A DNA stretch of 64,000 nt from Meconema thalassinum (taxonomy: Eukaryota; Arthropoda; Insecta; Orthoptera; Tettigoniidae): contig OX336391.1 of NCBI GenBank assembly GCA_946902985.2, positions 74,129,947 to 74,193,946 of the forward strand, read 5' to 3'. Positions 1 through 12,910 of the stretch are shown in pieces; position 1 is the stretch's first letter; each line of letters starts with the position of its first letter. The notes under the pieces are model-generated. The model did no database searches and was not told the DNA's origin. It saw only the letters and a program-made list of their open reading frames with translations. The translations under genes were made by a program, and so were the position numbers.

Positions 1-1325
1 GCGTTACCGCTTATCCCCAGCCAACTAGTCTGTTCTCTCCCAGCATTACTGCTTATCCCCTGCCAACTAGTCTGATCTCTCCCAGCAAAACTGCTTATCC
101 CCTCCCAACTAGTCTGTTCTCTCCCAGCATTACTGCTTATCCCCTGCCAACTAGTCTGATCTCTCCCAGCATTACTGCTTATCCCCTGCCAACTAGTCTG
201 TTCTCTCCCAGCGTTACCGCTTATCCCCTGCCAACTAGTCTGTTCTCTCCCAGCATTACTGCTTTTCCCCCGCCAACTAGTCTGATCTCTCCCAGCATTA
301 CTGCTTATCCCCTCCCAACTAGTCTGTTCTCTCCCAGCATTACCTTTTATCCCCACCCAACTAGTCTGTTCTCTCCCAGCATTACCGCTATCCCCTGCCA
401 ACTATCCTGTTCTCTCCCAGCATAACTGCTTATCCCCTGCCAACTAGTCTGATCTCTCCCAGCATAACTGCTTATCCCCTCCCAACTAGTCTGTTCTCTC
501 CCAGCATTACCGCTTATCCCCTCCCAACAAGCCTGTTCTCTCCCAGCATTACTGCTTATCCCCTGCCAACTAGTCTGATCTCTCCCAGCATAACCGCTTA
601 TCCCCTGCCAACTAGTCTGTTCTCTCCCAGCATTCCTGCTTATCCCCTCCCAACTAGTCTGTTCTCTCCGAGCATTACCACTTATCCCCTCCCTACTAGT
701 CTGTTCTCTCCCAGCATTCCTGCTTATCCCCTCCCAACTAGTCTGTTCTCTCCCAGCATTACTGCTTATCACCTGCCAACTAGTCTGTTCCATCCCAGCA
801 TTAATGCTTATCCCCTCCCAACTAGTCTGTTCTCTCCCAGCATTACCGCTTATCCGCTGCCAATTAGTCTGTTCTCACCCAGCATTACTGCTTATCCCCT
901 GCCAACTAGTCTGTTCCCTCCCAGCATTACTGCTTATCCCCTCCCAATTAGTCTGTTCTCTCCCAGCATTCCTGTTTATCCCCTCCCAACTAGTCTGTTC
1001 CCTCCCAGCATAACTGCTTATCCCCTGCGAACTAGTCTGTTCTCTTCCAGTATTACTGCTTATCCCCTGCCAACTAGTCTGTTCTTACCCAGCATTACTG
1101 CTTATCCACACCCAACTAGTCTGTTCTCTCCCAGCATTCCTGCTTATCACCTACCAACTAGGCTGTTCCCTCCCAGCAGTACTGCTTATCCCCTGCGAAC
1201 TAGTCTGTTCTCTTCCAGCATTACTGCCTATCCCCTGCCAACTAGTCTGTTCTCTCCCAACATTGCCGCTTATCCCCTGCCAACTAGTCTGTTCTCTCCC
1301 AGCATTACTGCTCATCCCCTGCCAA

Positions 1326-1344
1326 CTAGTCTGTTCCCTCCCAA
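1326..1344 (+). repeat. 19-bp short satellite monomer (first of many)
   Basis: Reads CTAGTCTGTTCCCTCCCAA and is directly followed by the next CTAGTCTG. It equals a full monomer minus the 23 bp between two internal CTCCCA copies. Because 19 is not a multiple of 3 it switches the + strand reading frame from the LVCSLPA type to the TSLFSPS type. The same short unit recurs in most large blocks. Confidence 0.9.
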
Positions 1345-4300
1345 CTAGTCTGTTCTTTCCCAGCATTACTGCTTATCCCCTGCGAACTAGTCTGTTCTCT
1401 TCCAGCATTACTGCCTATCCCCTGCCAACTAGTCTGTTCTCTCCCAGCATTACCGCTTATCCCCTCCCAACTAGTCTGTTCCCTCCCAGCATTACTGCTA
1501 ATCGCCTGCCAACTAGTCTGTTCCCTTCCAGCATTACTGCTTATCCCCTGCCAACTAGTCTGTTCTCTCCCAGCATTATTGCTTATCCCCTCCCAACTAG
1601 TCTGCTCTGCCCCAGCGGTACCGCTTATCCCCTGCCAACTAGTCAGTTCCCTCCCAGCATTACCGCTTATTCCCTCCCTACTGGTCTGTTCCCTCCCAGC
1701 ATTACCGATTATCCCCTTCCTATTGGTCTAATATCTTCCAGCTTTACCGCTTATCCCCTCCCAACTTGTCTGTTCTCTCCCAGCATTACTGCTTATCCCC
1801 TGCCAACTAGTCTGTTCTTTCCCAGCATTACTGCTTATCCCCCCCCCCCCAAATAGTCTGTTCCCTCCCAGCATTACTGCTTATCCCATACCAACTAGCC
1901 TGTTCTCTTCCAGCATTACCGCTTATCCCGTCCCAACTAGTCTGTTCTCTCCCAGCGTTACCGCTTATCCCCCCACAACTGGTCTGTTCTCTCACAGTAT
2001 TCCCGCTAACCCCCTCCCAACTAGTCTGTTCTCTCCCAGCGTTACTGCTTATCCCCTGCCAACTAGTCTGTTCTCCCCAGCATTACCGCTTATCCCCTCC
2101 CAACTAGTATGTTCTCTCCCAGCGTTACTGCTTATCCCCTCCCAACTAGTATGTTCTCCCCAGCATTACCGCTTATCCCCTCCCAACTAGTCTGTTCTCT
2201 CCCGGCGTTACTGCTTATCCCCTGCCAACTAGTCTGTTCTCCCTAGCATTACCGCTTATCCCCTCCCAACTAGTATGTTCCCTCCCAGCATTACCGCTTA
2301 TACCTTCCCAAATAGTCTGTTCTCTCCCAGCGTTACTGCTTGACCCCTGCCAACTAGTCTGTTCACTCCCAGCATTACCACTTATCCCCTCCCAACTAGT
2401 CTGTTCTCTTCCAGCATTACCGCTTATCCCCACCCAACTAGTCTGTTCTCTCCCAGCATTACCGCTTATCCCCTGCCAACTAATCTGTTCTCTCCCAGCA
2501 TTACTGCTTATTCCCTGCCAACTAGTCTGATCTCTCCCAGCAGAACTGCTTATCCCCTCCCAACTAGTCTGTTCTCTCCCAGCATTACCGCTTATCCCCT
2601 CCCAAATAGCCTGTTCCCTCCCAGCATTACCGCTTATCCCCTCCCAACTAGTCTGTTCTCTCCCAGCGTTACTGCTTATCCCCTGCCAACTAGTCTGTTC
2701 TCCCTAGCATTACCGCTTATCCCCTCCCAACCAGTCTGTTCCCTCCCAGCATAACCGCTTATACCTTCCCAAATAGTCTGTTCTCTCCCAGCGTTACTGC
2801 TTGACCCCTGCCAACTAGTCAGTTCACTCCCAGCATTACCACTTATCCCTCCCAACTAGTCTGTTCTCTTCCAGCATTACCGCTTATCCCCACCCAACTA
2901 GTCTGTTCTCTCCCAGCATTACCGCTTATCCCCTGCCAACTAATCTGTTCTCTCCCAGCATTACTGCTTATCCCCTGCCATTTAGTCTGTTCTCCCCAGC
3001 ATTACTGCTTATCCCCTTCCAACTAGTCTGATCTCTCCCAGCATTACTGCTTATCCCCACCCAACTAGTCTGTTCTCTCCCAGCATTACCGCTTATCCCC
3101 TGCCAACAAATCTGTTCTCTCCCAGCATTACTGCTTATCCCCTGCCAACTAGTCTGTTCTCTCCCAGCATTACCGCTTATCCCCTGCCAACTAATCTGTT
3201 CTCTCCCAGTATTACTGCTTATCCCCTGCCAACTAGTCTGTTCTCCCCCAGCGTTACTGCTTGACCCCTGCCAACTAGTCTGTTAACTCCCAGCATTACC
3301 ACTTATCCCCTCCCAACTAGTCTGTTCTCTTCCAGCATTACCTTTTATCCCCACCCAACTAGTCTGTTCTCTCCCAGCATTACCGCTATCCCCTGCCAAC
3401 TAATCTGTTCTCTCCCGACATTACTGCTTATCCCCTGCCAACTAGTCTGATCTCTCCTAGCATAACTGCTTATCCCCTCCCAACTAGTCTGTTCTCTCCC
3501 AGCATTACCGCTTATCCCCTCCCAACTAGCCTGTTCTCTCCCAGCATTACTGCTTATCCCCTGCCAACTAGTCTGATCTCTCCCAGCATAACTGCTTATC
3601 CCCTCCCAACTAGTCTTTTCTCTCCCAGCATTACCGCTTATCCCCTCCCAACTAGCCTGTTCTCTCCCAGCATTACTGCTTATCCCCTCCCAACTAGTCT
3701 GTTCTCTCCCAGCGTTACCGCTTATCCCCTGCCAACTAGTCTGTTCTCTCCCAGCATTACCGCTTATCCCCTCCCAACTAGCCTGTTCTCTCCCAGCATT
3801 ACTGCTTATCCCCTGCCAACTAGTCTGATCTCTCCCAGCATAACTTCTTATCCCCTCCCAACTAGTCTGTTCTCTCCCAGCATTACTGCTTATCCCCTGC
3901 CAACTAGTCTGATCTCTCCCAGCATTACTGCTTATCCCCTGCCAACTAGTCTGTTCTCTCCCAGCGTTACCGCTTATCCCCTGCCAACTAGTCTGTTCTC
4001 TCCCAGCATTACTGCTTTTCCTCTGTCAACTAGTCTGATCTCTCCCAGCATTACTGCTTATCCCCTCCCAACTAGTCTGTTCTCTCCCAGCATTACCTTT
4101 TATCCCCACCCAACTAGTCTGTTCTCTCCCAGCATTACCGCTATCCCCTGCCAACTAATCTGTTCTCTCCCAGCATAACTGCTTATCCCCTGCAAACTAG
4201 TCTGATCTCTCCCAGCATAACTGCTTATCCCCTCGCAACTGGTCTGTTCTCTCCCAGCATTACCGCTTATCCCCTCCCAACTAGCCTGTTCTCTCCCAGC

Positions 4301-4469
4301 ATTACTGCTTATCCCCTCCCAACTAGTCAGTTCTCTCCTAGCATTACTGCTTATCCCCTGCCAACTAGTCTGTTCTCTCCCAGCATTACTGCGTATCCCC
4401 TGCCAACTAGTCTGTTCCCTCCCAGCATTACCGCTTATCCCCTCCCAACTAGCCTGTTCTCTCCCAGCA

Positions 4470-5896
4470 TTACTGCTTATCCCCTCCCAACTAGTCAGTT
4501 CTCTCCTAGAATTACTGCTTATCCCCTGCCAACTAGTCTGTTCTCTCCCAGCATTACCGCTTATCCCCTCCCAACTAGCCTGTTCTCTCCCAGCATTACT
4601 GCTTATCCCCTCCCAACTAGTCTGTTCTCTCCCAGCATTTCCGCTTATCCCCTCCCAACTAGTCTGTTCTCTTCCAGCATTACCCTTATCCCCTCCCAAC
4701 TAGTCTGTCCTCTCCCAGCATTACCGCTTTTCCCCTCCCAACTAGCCTGTTCTCTCCCAGCATTACCGCTTATCCCCTCCCAACTAGCCTGTTCTCTCCC
4801 AGCATCACTGCTTATCCCCTCCCAACTAGTCAGTTCTCTCCTAGCATTACTGCTTATCCCCTGCCAACTAGTCTGTTCTCTCCCAGCATTACTGCCTATC
4901 CCCTGCCAACTAGTCTGTTCCCTCCCAGCATTACCGCTTATCCCCTCCCAACTAGTCTGTTCCATCCCAGCATTACTGCTTATCCCCTGCCAACTAGTCT
5001 GTTCCCTCCCAGCATTACCGCTTATCCCCTCCCAACTAGTCTGTTCCCTCCCAGCATTACGGCTTATCCCCTCCCTACTAGTCTGTTCTCTCCCAGCATT
5101 CCTGCTTATCTCCTCCCAACTAGTCTGTTCTCTCCGGGCATTACCACTTATCCCCTCCCTACTAGTCTGTTCTCTCCCAGCATTCCTGCTTATCCCCTCC
5201 CAACTAGTCTGTTCTCTCCCAGCATTACTGCTTATCCCCTGCCAACTAGTCTGTTCCATCCCAGCATTACCGCTTATCCCCTCCCAACTAGTCTGTTCTC
5301 TCCCAGCATTACCGCTTATCCCCTGCCAATTAGTCTGTTCTCACCCAGCATTACTGCTTATCCCCTGCCAAGTAGTCTGTTCCCTCCCAGCATTACTGCT
5401 TATCCCCTCCCAACTAGTCTGTTCTCTCCCAGCATTCCAGTTTATCCCCTCCCAACTAGTCTGTTCCCTCCCAGCATTACTGCTTATCCCCTGCGAACTA
5501 GTCTGTTCTCTTCCAGTATTACTGCTTATCCCCTGCCAACTAGTCTGTTCTTTCCCAGCATTACTGCTTATCCACACCCAACAAGTCTGTTCTCTCCCAA
5601 CATTCCTGCTTATCACCTCCCAACTAGTCTGTTCCCTCCGGCCGTACTGCTTATCCCCTGCGAACTAGTCTGTTCTCTTCCGGCATTACTGCCTATCCCC
5701 TGCCAACTAGTCTGTTCTCACCCAGCATTGCCGCTTATCCCCTGCCAAATAGTCTGTTCTCTCCCAGCATTACTGCTCATCCCCTGCCAACTAGTCTGTT
5801 CCCTCCCAACTAGTCTGTTCTCTCCCAGCATTACTGCTTATCCCCTGCCAACTAGTATGTTCATTCCCAGCATTACTGCTTATCCCCCCCCCCCCC
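4470..5896 (+). repeat. Satellite duplication C, copy 1
   Basis: Matches 7,846-9,268 at a constant offset of 3,376 bp, from the TCCTAGAATTACTGC monomer to the long C-tract. After the C-tract the two copies diverge completely at the level of monomer variants. Confidence 0.85.
5884..5896 (+). repeat. Longest C-tract in the array (13 C)
   Basis: Homopolymer C run followed by AAATAGTCTG. It replaces the usual CCCCTCCCAACTAG segment of a monomer. Homologous tracts of 9-12 C occur at the matching place in other blocks. Confidence 0.9.
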
Positions 5897-6710
5897 AAAT
5901 AGTCTGTTCCCTCCCAGCATTACTGCTTATCCCCGACAAACTAGCCTGTTCTCTTCCAGCATTACCGCTTATCCCCTCCCAAATAGTCTGTTCTCTCCCA
6001 GGATTACTTATCCCCACCCAACTAGTCTGTTCTCTCCCAGCATTACCGCTTATCCCCTCCCAACTAGCCTGTTCCCTCCCAGCATTACTGCTAATCGCCT
6101 GCCAACTAGTATGTTCCCTTCCAGCATTCCTGCTTATCCCCTCCCAACTAGTCTGTTCCCTCCCAGCATTACCGCTTATCCCCTCCCAACTAGTCTGTTC
6201 CCTCCCAGCATTACCGCTTATCCCCTCCCTACTAGTCTGTTCCCTCCCAGCATTACCGATTATCCCCTTCCTATTGGTCTGTTATCTTCCAGCTTTACCA
6301 CTTATCCCCTCCCAACTAGTCTGTTCTCTTCCAGCATTACCTTTTATCCCCACCCAACTAGTCTGTTCTCTCCCAGCATTACCGCTATCCCCTGCCAACT
6401 AATCTGTTCTCTCCCGACATTACTGCTTATCCCCTGCCAACTAGTCTGATCTCTCCCAGCATAACTGCTTATCCCCTCCCAACTAGTCTGTTCTCTCCCA
6501 GCATTACCGCTTATCCCCTCCAAACTAGCCTGTTCTCTCCCAGCATTACTGCTTATCCCCTGCCAACTAGTCTGATCTCTCCCAGCATAACTGCTTATCC
6601 CCTCCCAACTAGTCTGTTCACTCCCAGCATTACCGCTTATCCCCTCCCAACTAGCCTGTTCTCTCCCAGCATTACTGCTTATCTCCTCCCAACTAGTCTG
6701 TTCTCTCCCA

Positions 6711-7845
6711 GCGTTACCGCTTATCCTCTGCCAACTAGTCTGTTCTCTCCCAGCATTACTGCTTATCCCCTGCCAACTAGTCTGATCTCTCCCAGCAAAA
6801 CTGCTTATCCCCTCCCAACTAGTCTGTTCTCTCCCAGCATTACTGCTTATCCCCTGCCAACTAGTCTGATCTCTCCCAGCATTACTGCTTATCCCCTGCC
6901 AACTAGTCTGTTCTCTCCCAGCGTTACCGCTTATCCCCTGCCAACTAGTCTGTTCTCTCCCAGCATTACTGCTTTTCCCCCGCCAACTAGTCTGATCTCT
7001 CCCAGCATTACTGCTTATCCCCTCCCAACTAGTCTGTTCTCTCCCAGCATTACCTTTTATCCCCACCCAACTAGTCTGTTCTCTCCCAGCATTACCGCTA
7101 TCCCCTGCCAACTATCCTGTTCTCTCCCAGCATAACTGCTTATCCCCTGCCAACTAGTCTGATCTCTCCCAGCATAACTGCTTATCCCCTCCCAACTAGT
7201 CTGTTCTCTCCCAGCATTACCGCTTATCCCCTCCCAACAAGCCTGTTCTCTCCCAGCATTACTGCTTATCCCCTGCCAACTAGTCTGATCTCTCCCAGCA
7301 TAACCGCTTATCCCCTGCCAACTAGTCTGTTCTCTCCCAGCATTCCTGCTTATCCCCTCCCAACTAGTCTGTTCTCTCCGAGCATTACCACTTATCCCCT
7401 CCCTACTAGTCTGTTCTCTCCCAGCATTCCTGCTTATCCCCTCCCAACTAGTCTGTTCTCTCCCAGCATTACTGCTTATCACCTGCCAACTAGTCTGTTC
7501 CATCCCAACATTAATGCTTATCCCCTCCCAACTAGTCTGTTCTCTCCCAGCATTACCGCTTATCCGCTGCCAATTAGTCTGTTCTCACCCAGCATTACTG
7601 CTTATCCCCTGCCAACTAGTCTGTTCCCTCCCAGCATTACTGCTTATCCCCTCCCAACTAGTCTGTTCTCTCCCAGCATTCCTGTTTATCCCCTCCCAAC
7701 TAGTCTGTTCCCTCCCAGCATAACTGCTTATCCCCTGCGAACTAGTCTGTTCTCTTCCAGTATTACTGCTTATCCCCTGCCAACTAGTCTGTTCTTACCC
7801 AGCATTACTGCTTATCCACACCCAACTAGTCTGTTCTCTCCCAGC
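6711..7845 (+). repeat. Satellite duplication D, middle copy
   Basis: Matches 1-1,135 at an offset of 6,710 and 9,331-10,465 at 2,620. At about 7,845 the sequence switches from this block to block C within one monomer, marking a recombination junction. Confidence 0.85.
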
Positions 7846-9268
7846 ATTACTGCTTATCCCCTCCCAACTAGTCAGTTCTCTCCTAGAATTACTGCTTATC
7901 CCAGCCAACTAGTCTGTTCTCTCCCAGCATTACCGCTTATCCCCTCCCAACTAGCCTGTTCTCTCCCAGCATTACTGCTTATCCCCTCCCAACTAGTCTG
8001 TTCTCTCCCAGCATTACCGCTTATCCCCTCCCAACTAGTCTGTTCTCTTCCAGCATTACCCTTATCCCCTCCCAACTAGTCTGTCCTCTCCCAGCATTAC
8101 CGCTTTTCCCCTCCCAACTAGCCTGTTCTCTCCCAGCATTACCGCTTATCCCCTCCCAACTAGCCTGTTCTCTCCCAGCATCACTGCTTATCCCCTCCCA
8201 ACTAGTCAGTTCTCTCCTAGCATTACTGCTTATCCCCTGCCAACTAGTCTGTTCTCTCCCAGCATTACTGCCTATCCCCTGCAAACTAGTCTGTTCCCTC
8301 CCAGCATTACCGCTTATCCCCTCCCAACTAGTCTGTTCCATCCCAGCATTACTGCTTATCCCCTGCCAACTAGTCTGTTCCCTCCCAGCATTACCGCTTA
8401 TCCCCTCCCAACTAGTCTGTTCCCTCCCAGCATTACGGCTTATCCCCTCCCTACTAGTCTGTTCTCTCCCAGCATTCCTGCTTATCTCCTCCCAACTAGT
8501 CTGTTCTCTCCGAGCATTACCACTTATCCCCTCCCTACTAGTCTGTTCTCTCCCAGCATTCCTGCTTATCCCCTCCCAACTAGTCTGTTCTCTCCCAGCA
8601 TTACTGCTTATCCCCTGCCAACTAGTCTGTTCCATCCCAGCATTACCGCTTATCCCCTCCCAACTAGTCTGTTCTCTCCCAGCATTACCGCTTATCCCCT
8701 GCCAATTAGTCTGTTCTCACCCAGCATTACTGCTTATCCCCTGCCAACTAGTCTGTTCCCTCCCAGCATTACTGCTTATCCCCTCCCAACTAGTCTGCTC
8801 TCTCCCAGCATTCCAGTTTATCCCCTCCCAACTAGTCTGTTCCCTCCCAGCATTACTGCTTATCCCCTGCGAACTAGTCTGTTCTCTTCCAGTATTACTG
8901 CTTATCCCCTGCCAACTAGTCTGTTCTTTCCCAGCATTACTGCTTATCCACACCCAACAAGTCTGTTCTCTCCCAACATTCCTGCTTATCACCTCCCAAC
9001 TAGTCTGTTCCCTCCGGCCGTACTGCTTATCCCCTGCGAACTAGTCTGTTCTCTTCCGGCATTACTGCCTATCCCCTGCCAACTAGTCTGTTCTCACCCA
9101 GCATTGCCGCTTATCCCCTGCCAAATAGTCTGTTCTCTCCCAGCATTACTGCTCATCCCCTGCCAACTAGTCTGTTCCCTCCCAACTAGTCTGTTCTCTC
9201 CCAGCATTACTGCTTATCCCCTGCCAACTAGTATGTTCATTCCCAGCATTACTGCTTATCCCCCCCCC
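7846..9268 (+). repeat. Satellite duplication C, copy 2
   Basis: Second copy of 4,470-5,896, ending in a nine-base C-tract at 9,260-9,268. It is joined on the left to block D and on the right to another block D copy, so it looks inserted or exchanged as a unit. Confidence 0.85.
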
Positions 9269-9330
9269 AAATAGTCTGTTCCCTCCCAGCATTACTGCTT
9301 ATCCCCTCCCAACTAGTCTGTTCTCTCCCA

Positions 9331-10760
9331 GCGTTACCGCTTATCCCCTGCCAACTAGTCTGTTCTCTCCCAGCATTACTGCTTATCCCCTGCCAACTAG
9401 TCTGATCTCTCCCAGCAAAACTGCTTATCCCCTCCCAACTAGTCTGTTCTCTCCCAGCATTACTGCTTATCCCCTGCCAACTAGTCTGATCTCTCCCAGC
9501 ATTACTGCTTATCCCCTGCCAACTAGTCTGTTCTCTCCCAGCGTTACCGCTTATCCCCTGCCAACTAGTCTGTTCTCTCCCAGCATTACTGCTTTTCCCC
9601 CGCCAACTAGTCTGATCTCTCCCAGCATTACTGCTTATCCCCTCCCAACTAGTCTGTTCTCTCCCAGCATTACCTTTTATCCCCACCCAACTAGTCTGTT
9701 CTCTCCCAGCATTACCGCTATCCCCTGCCAACTATCCTGTTCTCTCCCAGCATAACTGCTTATCCCCTGCCAACTAGTCTGATCTCTCCCAGCATAACTG
9801 CTTATCCCCTCCCAACTAGTCTGTTCTCTCCCAGCATTACCGCTTATCCCCTCCCAACAAGCCTGTTCTCTCCCAGCATTACTGCTTATCCCCTGCCAAC
9901 TAGTCTGATCTCTCCCAGCATAACCGCTTATCCCCTGCTAACTAGTCTGTTCTCTCCCAGCATTCCTGCTTATCCCCTCCCAACTAGTCTGTTCTCTCCG
10001 AGCATTACCACTTATCCCCTCCCTACTAGTCTGTTCTCTCCCAGCATTCCTGCTTATCCCCTCCCAACTAGTCTGTTCTCTCCCAGCATTACTGCTTATC
10101 ACCTGCCAACTAGTCTGTTCCATCCCAACATTAATGCTTATCCCCTCCCAACTAGTCTGTTCTCTCCCAGCATTACCGCTTATCCGCTGCCAATTAGTCT
10201 GTTCTCACCCAGCATTACTGCTTATCCCCTGCCAACTAGTCTGTTCCCTCCCAGCATTACTGCTTATCCCCTCCCAACTAGTCTGTTCTCTCCCAGCATT
10301 CCTGTTTATCCCCTCCCAACTAGTCCGTTCCCTCCCAGCATAACTGCTTATCCCCTGCGAACTAGTCTGTTCTCTTCCAGTATTACTGCTTATCCCCTGC
10401 CAACTAGTCTGTTCTTACCCAGCATTACTGCTTATCCACACCCAACTAGTCTGTTCTCTCCCAGCATTCCTGCTTATCACCTACCAACTAGGCTGTTCCC
10501 TCCCTGCAGTACTGCTTATCCCCTGCGAACTAGTCTGTTCTCTTCCAGCATTACTGCCTATCCCTTGCCAACTAGTCTGTTCTCTCCCAACATTGCCGCT
10601 TATCCCCTGCCAACTAGTCTGTTCTCTCCCAGCATTACTGCTCATCCCCTGCCAACTAGTCTGTTCCCTCCCAACTAGTCTGTTCTTTCCCAGCATTACT
10701 GCTTATCCCCTGCGAACTAGTCTGTTCTCTTCCAGCATTACTGCCTATCCCCTGCCAACT
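9331..10760 (+). repeat. Satellite duplication D, right copy
   Basis: Matches 1-1,430 at an offset of 9,330 through the 19-bp short monomer near 10,664. It diverges at about 10,760, where a locally rearranged stretch begins. Confidence 0.85.
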
Positions 10761-11620
10761 AGTCTGTTTTTACCCAGCATTACTGCTTATCCACACCCAA
10801 CTAGTCTGTTCTCTCCCAGCATTCCTGCTTATCACCTACCAACTAGGCTGTTCCCTCCCTGCAGTACTGCTTATCCCCTGCGAACTAGTCTGTTCTCTTC
10901 CAGCATTACTGCCTATCCCCTGCCAACTAGTCTGTTCTCTCCCAACATTGCCGCTTATCCCCTGCCAACTAGTCTGTTCTCTCCCAGCATTACTGCTCAT
11001 CCCCTGCCAACTAGTCTGTTCCCTCCCAACTAGTCTGTTCTCTCCCAACATTGCCGCTTATCCCCTGCCAACTAGTCTGTTCTCTCCCAGCATTACTGCT
11101 CATCCCCTGCCCACTAGTCTGTTCCCTCCCAACTAGTCTGTTCTTTCCCAGCATTACTGCTTATCCCCTGCCAACTAGTCTGTTCTTACCCAGCATTACT
11201 GCTTATCCACACCCAACTAGTCTGTTCTCTCCCAGCATTCCTGCTTATCACCTACCAACTAGGCTGTTCCCTCCCTGCAGTACTGCTTATCCCCTGCGAA
11301 CTAGTCTGTTCTCTTCCAGCATTACTGCCTATCCCCTGCCAACTAGTCTGTTCTCTCCCAGCATTCCTGTTTATCCCCTCCCAACTAGTCCGTTCCCTCC
11401 CAGCATAACTGCTTATCCCCTGCGAACTAGTCTGTTCTCTTCCAGTATTACTGCTTATCCCCTGCCAACTAGTCTGTTCTTACCCAGCATTACTGCTTAT
11501 CCACACCCAACTAGTCTGTTCTCTCCCAGCATTCCTGCTTATCACCTACCAACTAGGCTGTTCCCTCCCTGCAGTACTGCTTATCCCCTGCGAACTAGTC
11601 TGTTCTCTTCCAGCATTACC
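10412..11620 (+). repeat. Locally re-duplicated satellite stretch
   Basis: A rare variant run (TTCTTACCCAG, then CTACCAACTAGGCTG, then CCCTGCAGTACTGC) occurs four times within 1.2 kb, starting near 10,412, 10,767, 11,183 and 11,478. The first spacing is an exact 355-bp tandem duplication. A further 103-bp tandem duplication lies at 10,948 / 11,051. These look like recent short-range slippage or exchange. Confidence 0.8.
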
Positions 11621-12910
11621 GCTTATCCCCACCCAACTAGTCTGTTCTCTCCCAGCATTACCGCTTATCCCCTGCCAACTAATCTGTTCTCTCCCAGCAT
11701 TACTGCTTATTCCCTGCCAACTAGTCTGATCTCTCCCAGCAGAACTGCTTATCCCCTCCCAACTAGTCTGTTCTCTCCCAGCATTACCGCTTATCCCCTC
11801 CCAAATAGCCTGTTCCCTCCCAGCATTACCGCTTATCCCCTCCCAACTAGTCTGTTCTCTCCCAGCGTTACTGCTTATCCCCTGCCAACTAGTCTGTTCT
11901 CCCTAGCATTACCGCTTATCCCCTCCCAACCAGTCTGTTCCCTCCCAGCATAACCGCTTATACCTTCCCAAATAGTCTGTTCTCTCCCAGCGTTACTGCT
12001 TGACCCCTGCCAATTAGTCAGTTCACTCCCAGCATTACCACTTATCCCTCCCAACTAGTCTGTTCTCTTCCAGCATTACCGCTTATCCCCACCCAACTAG
12101 TCTGTTCTCTCCCAGCATTACCGCTTATCCCCTGCCAACTAATCTGTTCTCTCCCAGCATTACTGCTTATCCCCTGCCATTTAGTCTGTTCTCCCCAGCA
12201 TTACTGCTTATCCCCTGCCAACTAGTCTGATCTCTCCCAGCATTACTGCTTATCCCCACACAACTAGTCTGTTCTCTCCCAGCATTACCGCTTATCCCCT
12301 GCCAACAAATCTGTTCTCTCCCAGCATTACTGCTTATCCCCTGCCAACTAGTCTGTTCTCTCCCAGCATTACCGCTTATCCCCTGCCAACTAATCTGTTC
12401 TCTCCCAGTATTACTGCTTATCCCCTGCCAACTAGTCTGTTCTCCCCCAGCGTTACTGCTTGACCCCTGCCAACTAGTCTGTTAACTCCCAGCATTACCA
12501 CTTATCCCCTCCCAACTAGTCTGTTCTCTTCCAGCATTACCTTTTATCCCCACCCAACTAGTCTGTTCTCTCCCAGCATTACCGCTATCCCCTGCCAACT
12601 AATCTGTTCTCTCCCGACATTACTGCTTATCCCCTGCCAACTAGTCTGATCTCTCCCAGCATAACTGCTTATCCCCTCCCAACTAGTCTGTTCTCTCCCA
12701 GCATTACCGCTTATCCCCTCCCAACTAGCCTGTTCTCTCCCAGCATTACTGCTTATCCCCTGCCAACTAGTCTGATCTCTCCCAGCATAACTGCTTATCC
12801 CCTCCCAACTAGTCTGTTCTCTCCCAGCATTACCGCTTATCCCCTCCCAACTAGCCTGTTCTCTCCCAGCATTACTGCTTATCTCCTCCCAACTAGTCTG
12901 TTCTCTCCCA
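11620..12910 (+). repeat. Satellite block matching about 2,420-3,710
   Basis: Variant order follows the segment near 2,420-3,710 at an offset of about 9,200 bp. It includes the TGACCCCTGCC monomers and the TTTTATCCCCACCC monomer near 12,542. No gene is seen in it. Confidence 0.65.

Larger units (their letters stand above)
1..7540 (+). repeat. Satellite segmental duplication A, copy 1
   Basis: Diagnostic monomer variants recur in the same order about 12.9 kb to the right (12,911-20,408). The offset is 12,910 near the left edge and falls to 12,867-12,871 further right because of small indels. The left end is cut by the window edge, and the match fails near 7,540 / 20,408. The unit contains a C-tract at 1,839-1,850 and another at 5,884-5,896. 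Confidence 0.85.

Noticed and set aside
1839..1850. C-tracts as simple sequencing errors
   Set aside because: They recur at homologous places with the same AAATAG flank in 15 blocks, so the tract is real, although its exact length in each copy may be uncertain.
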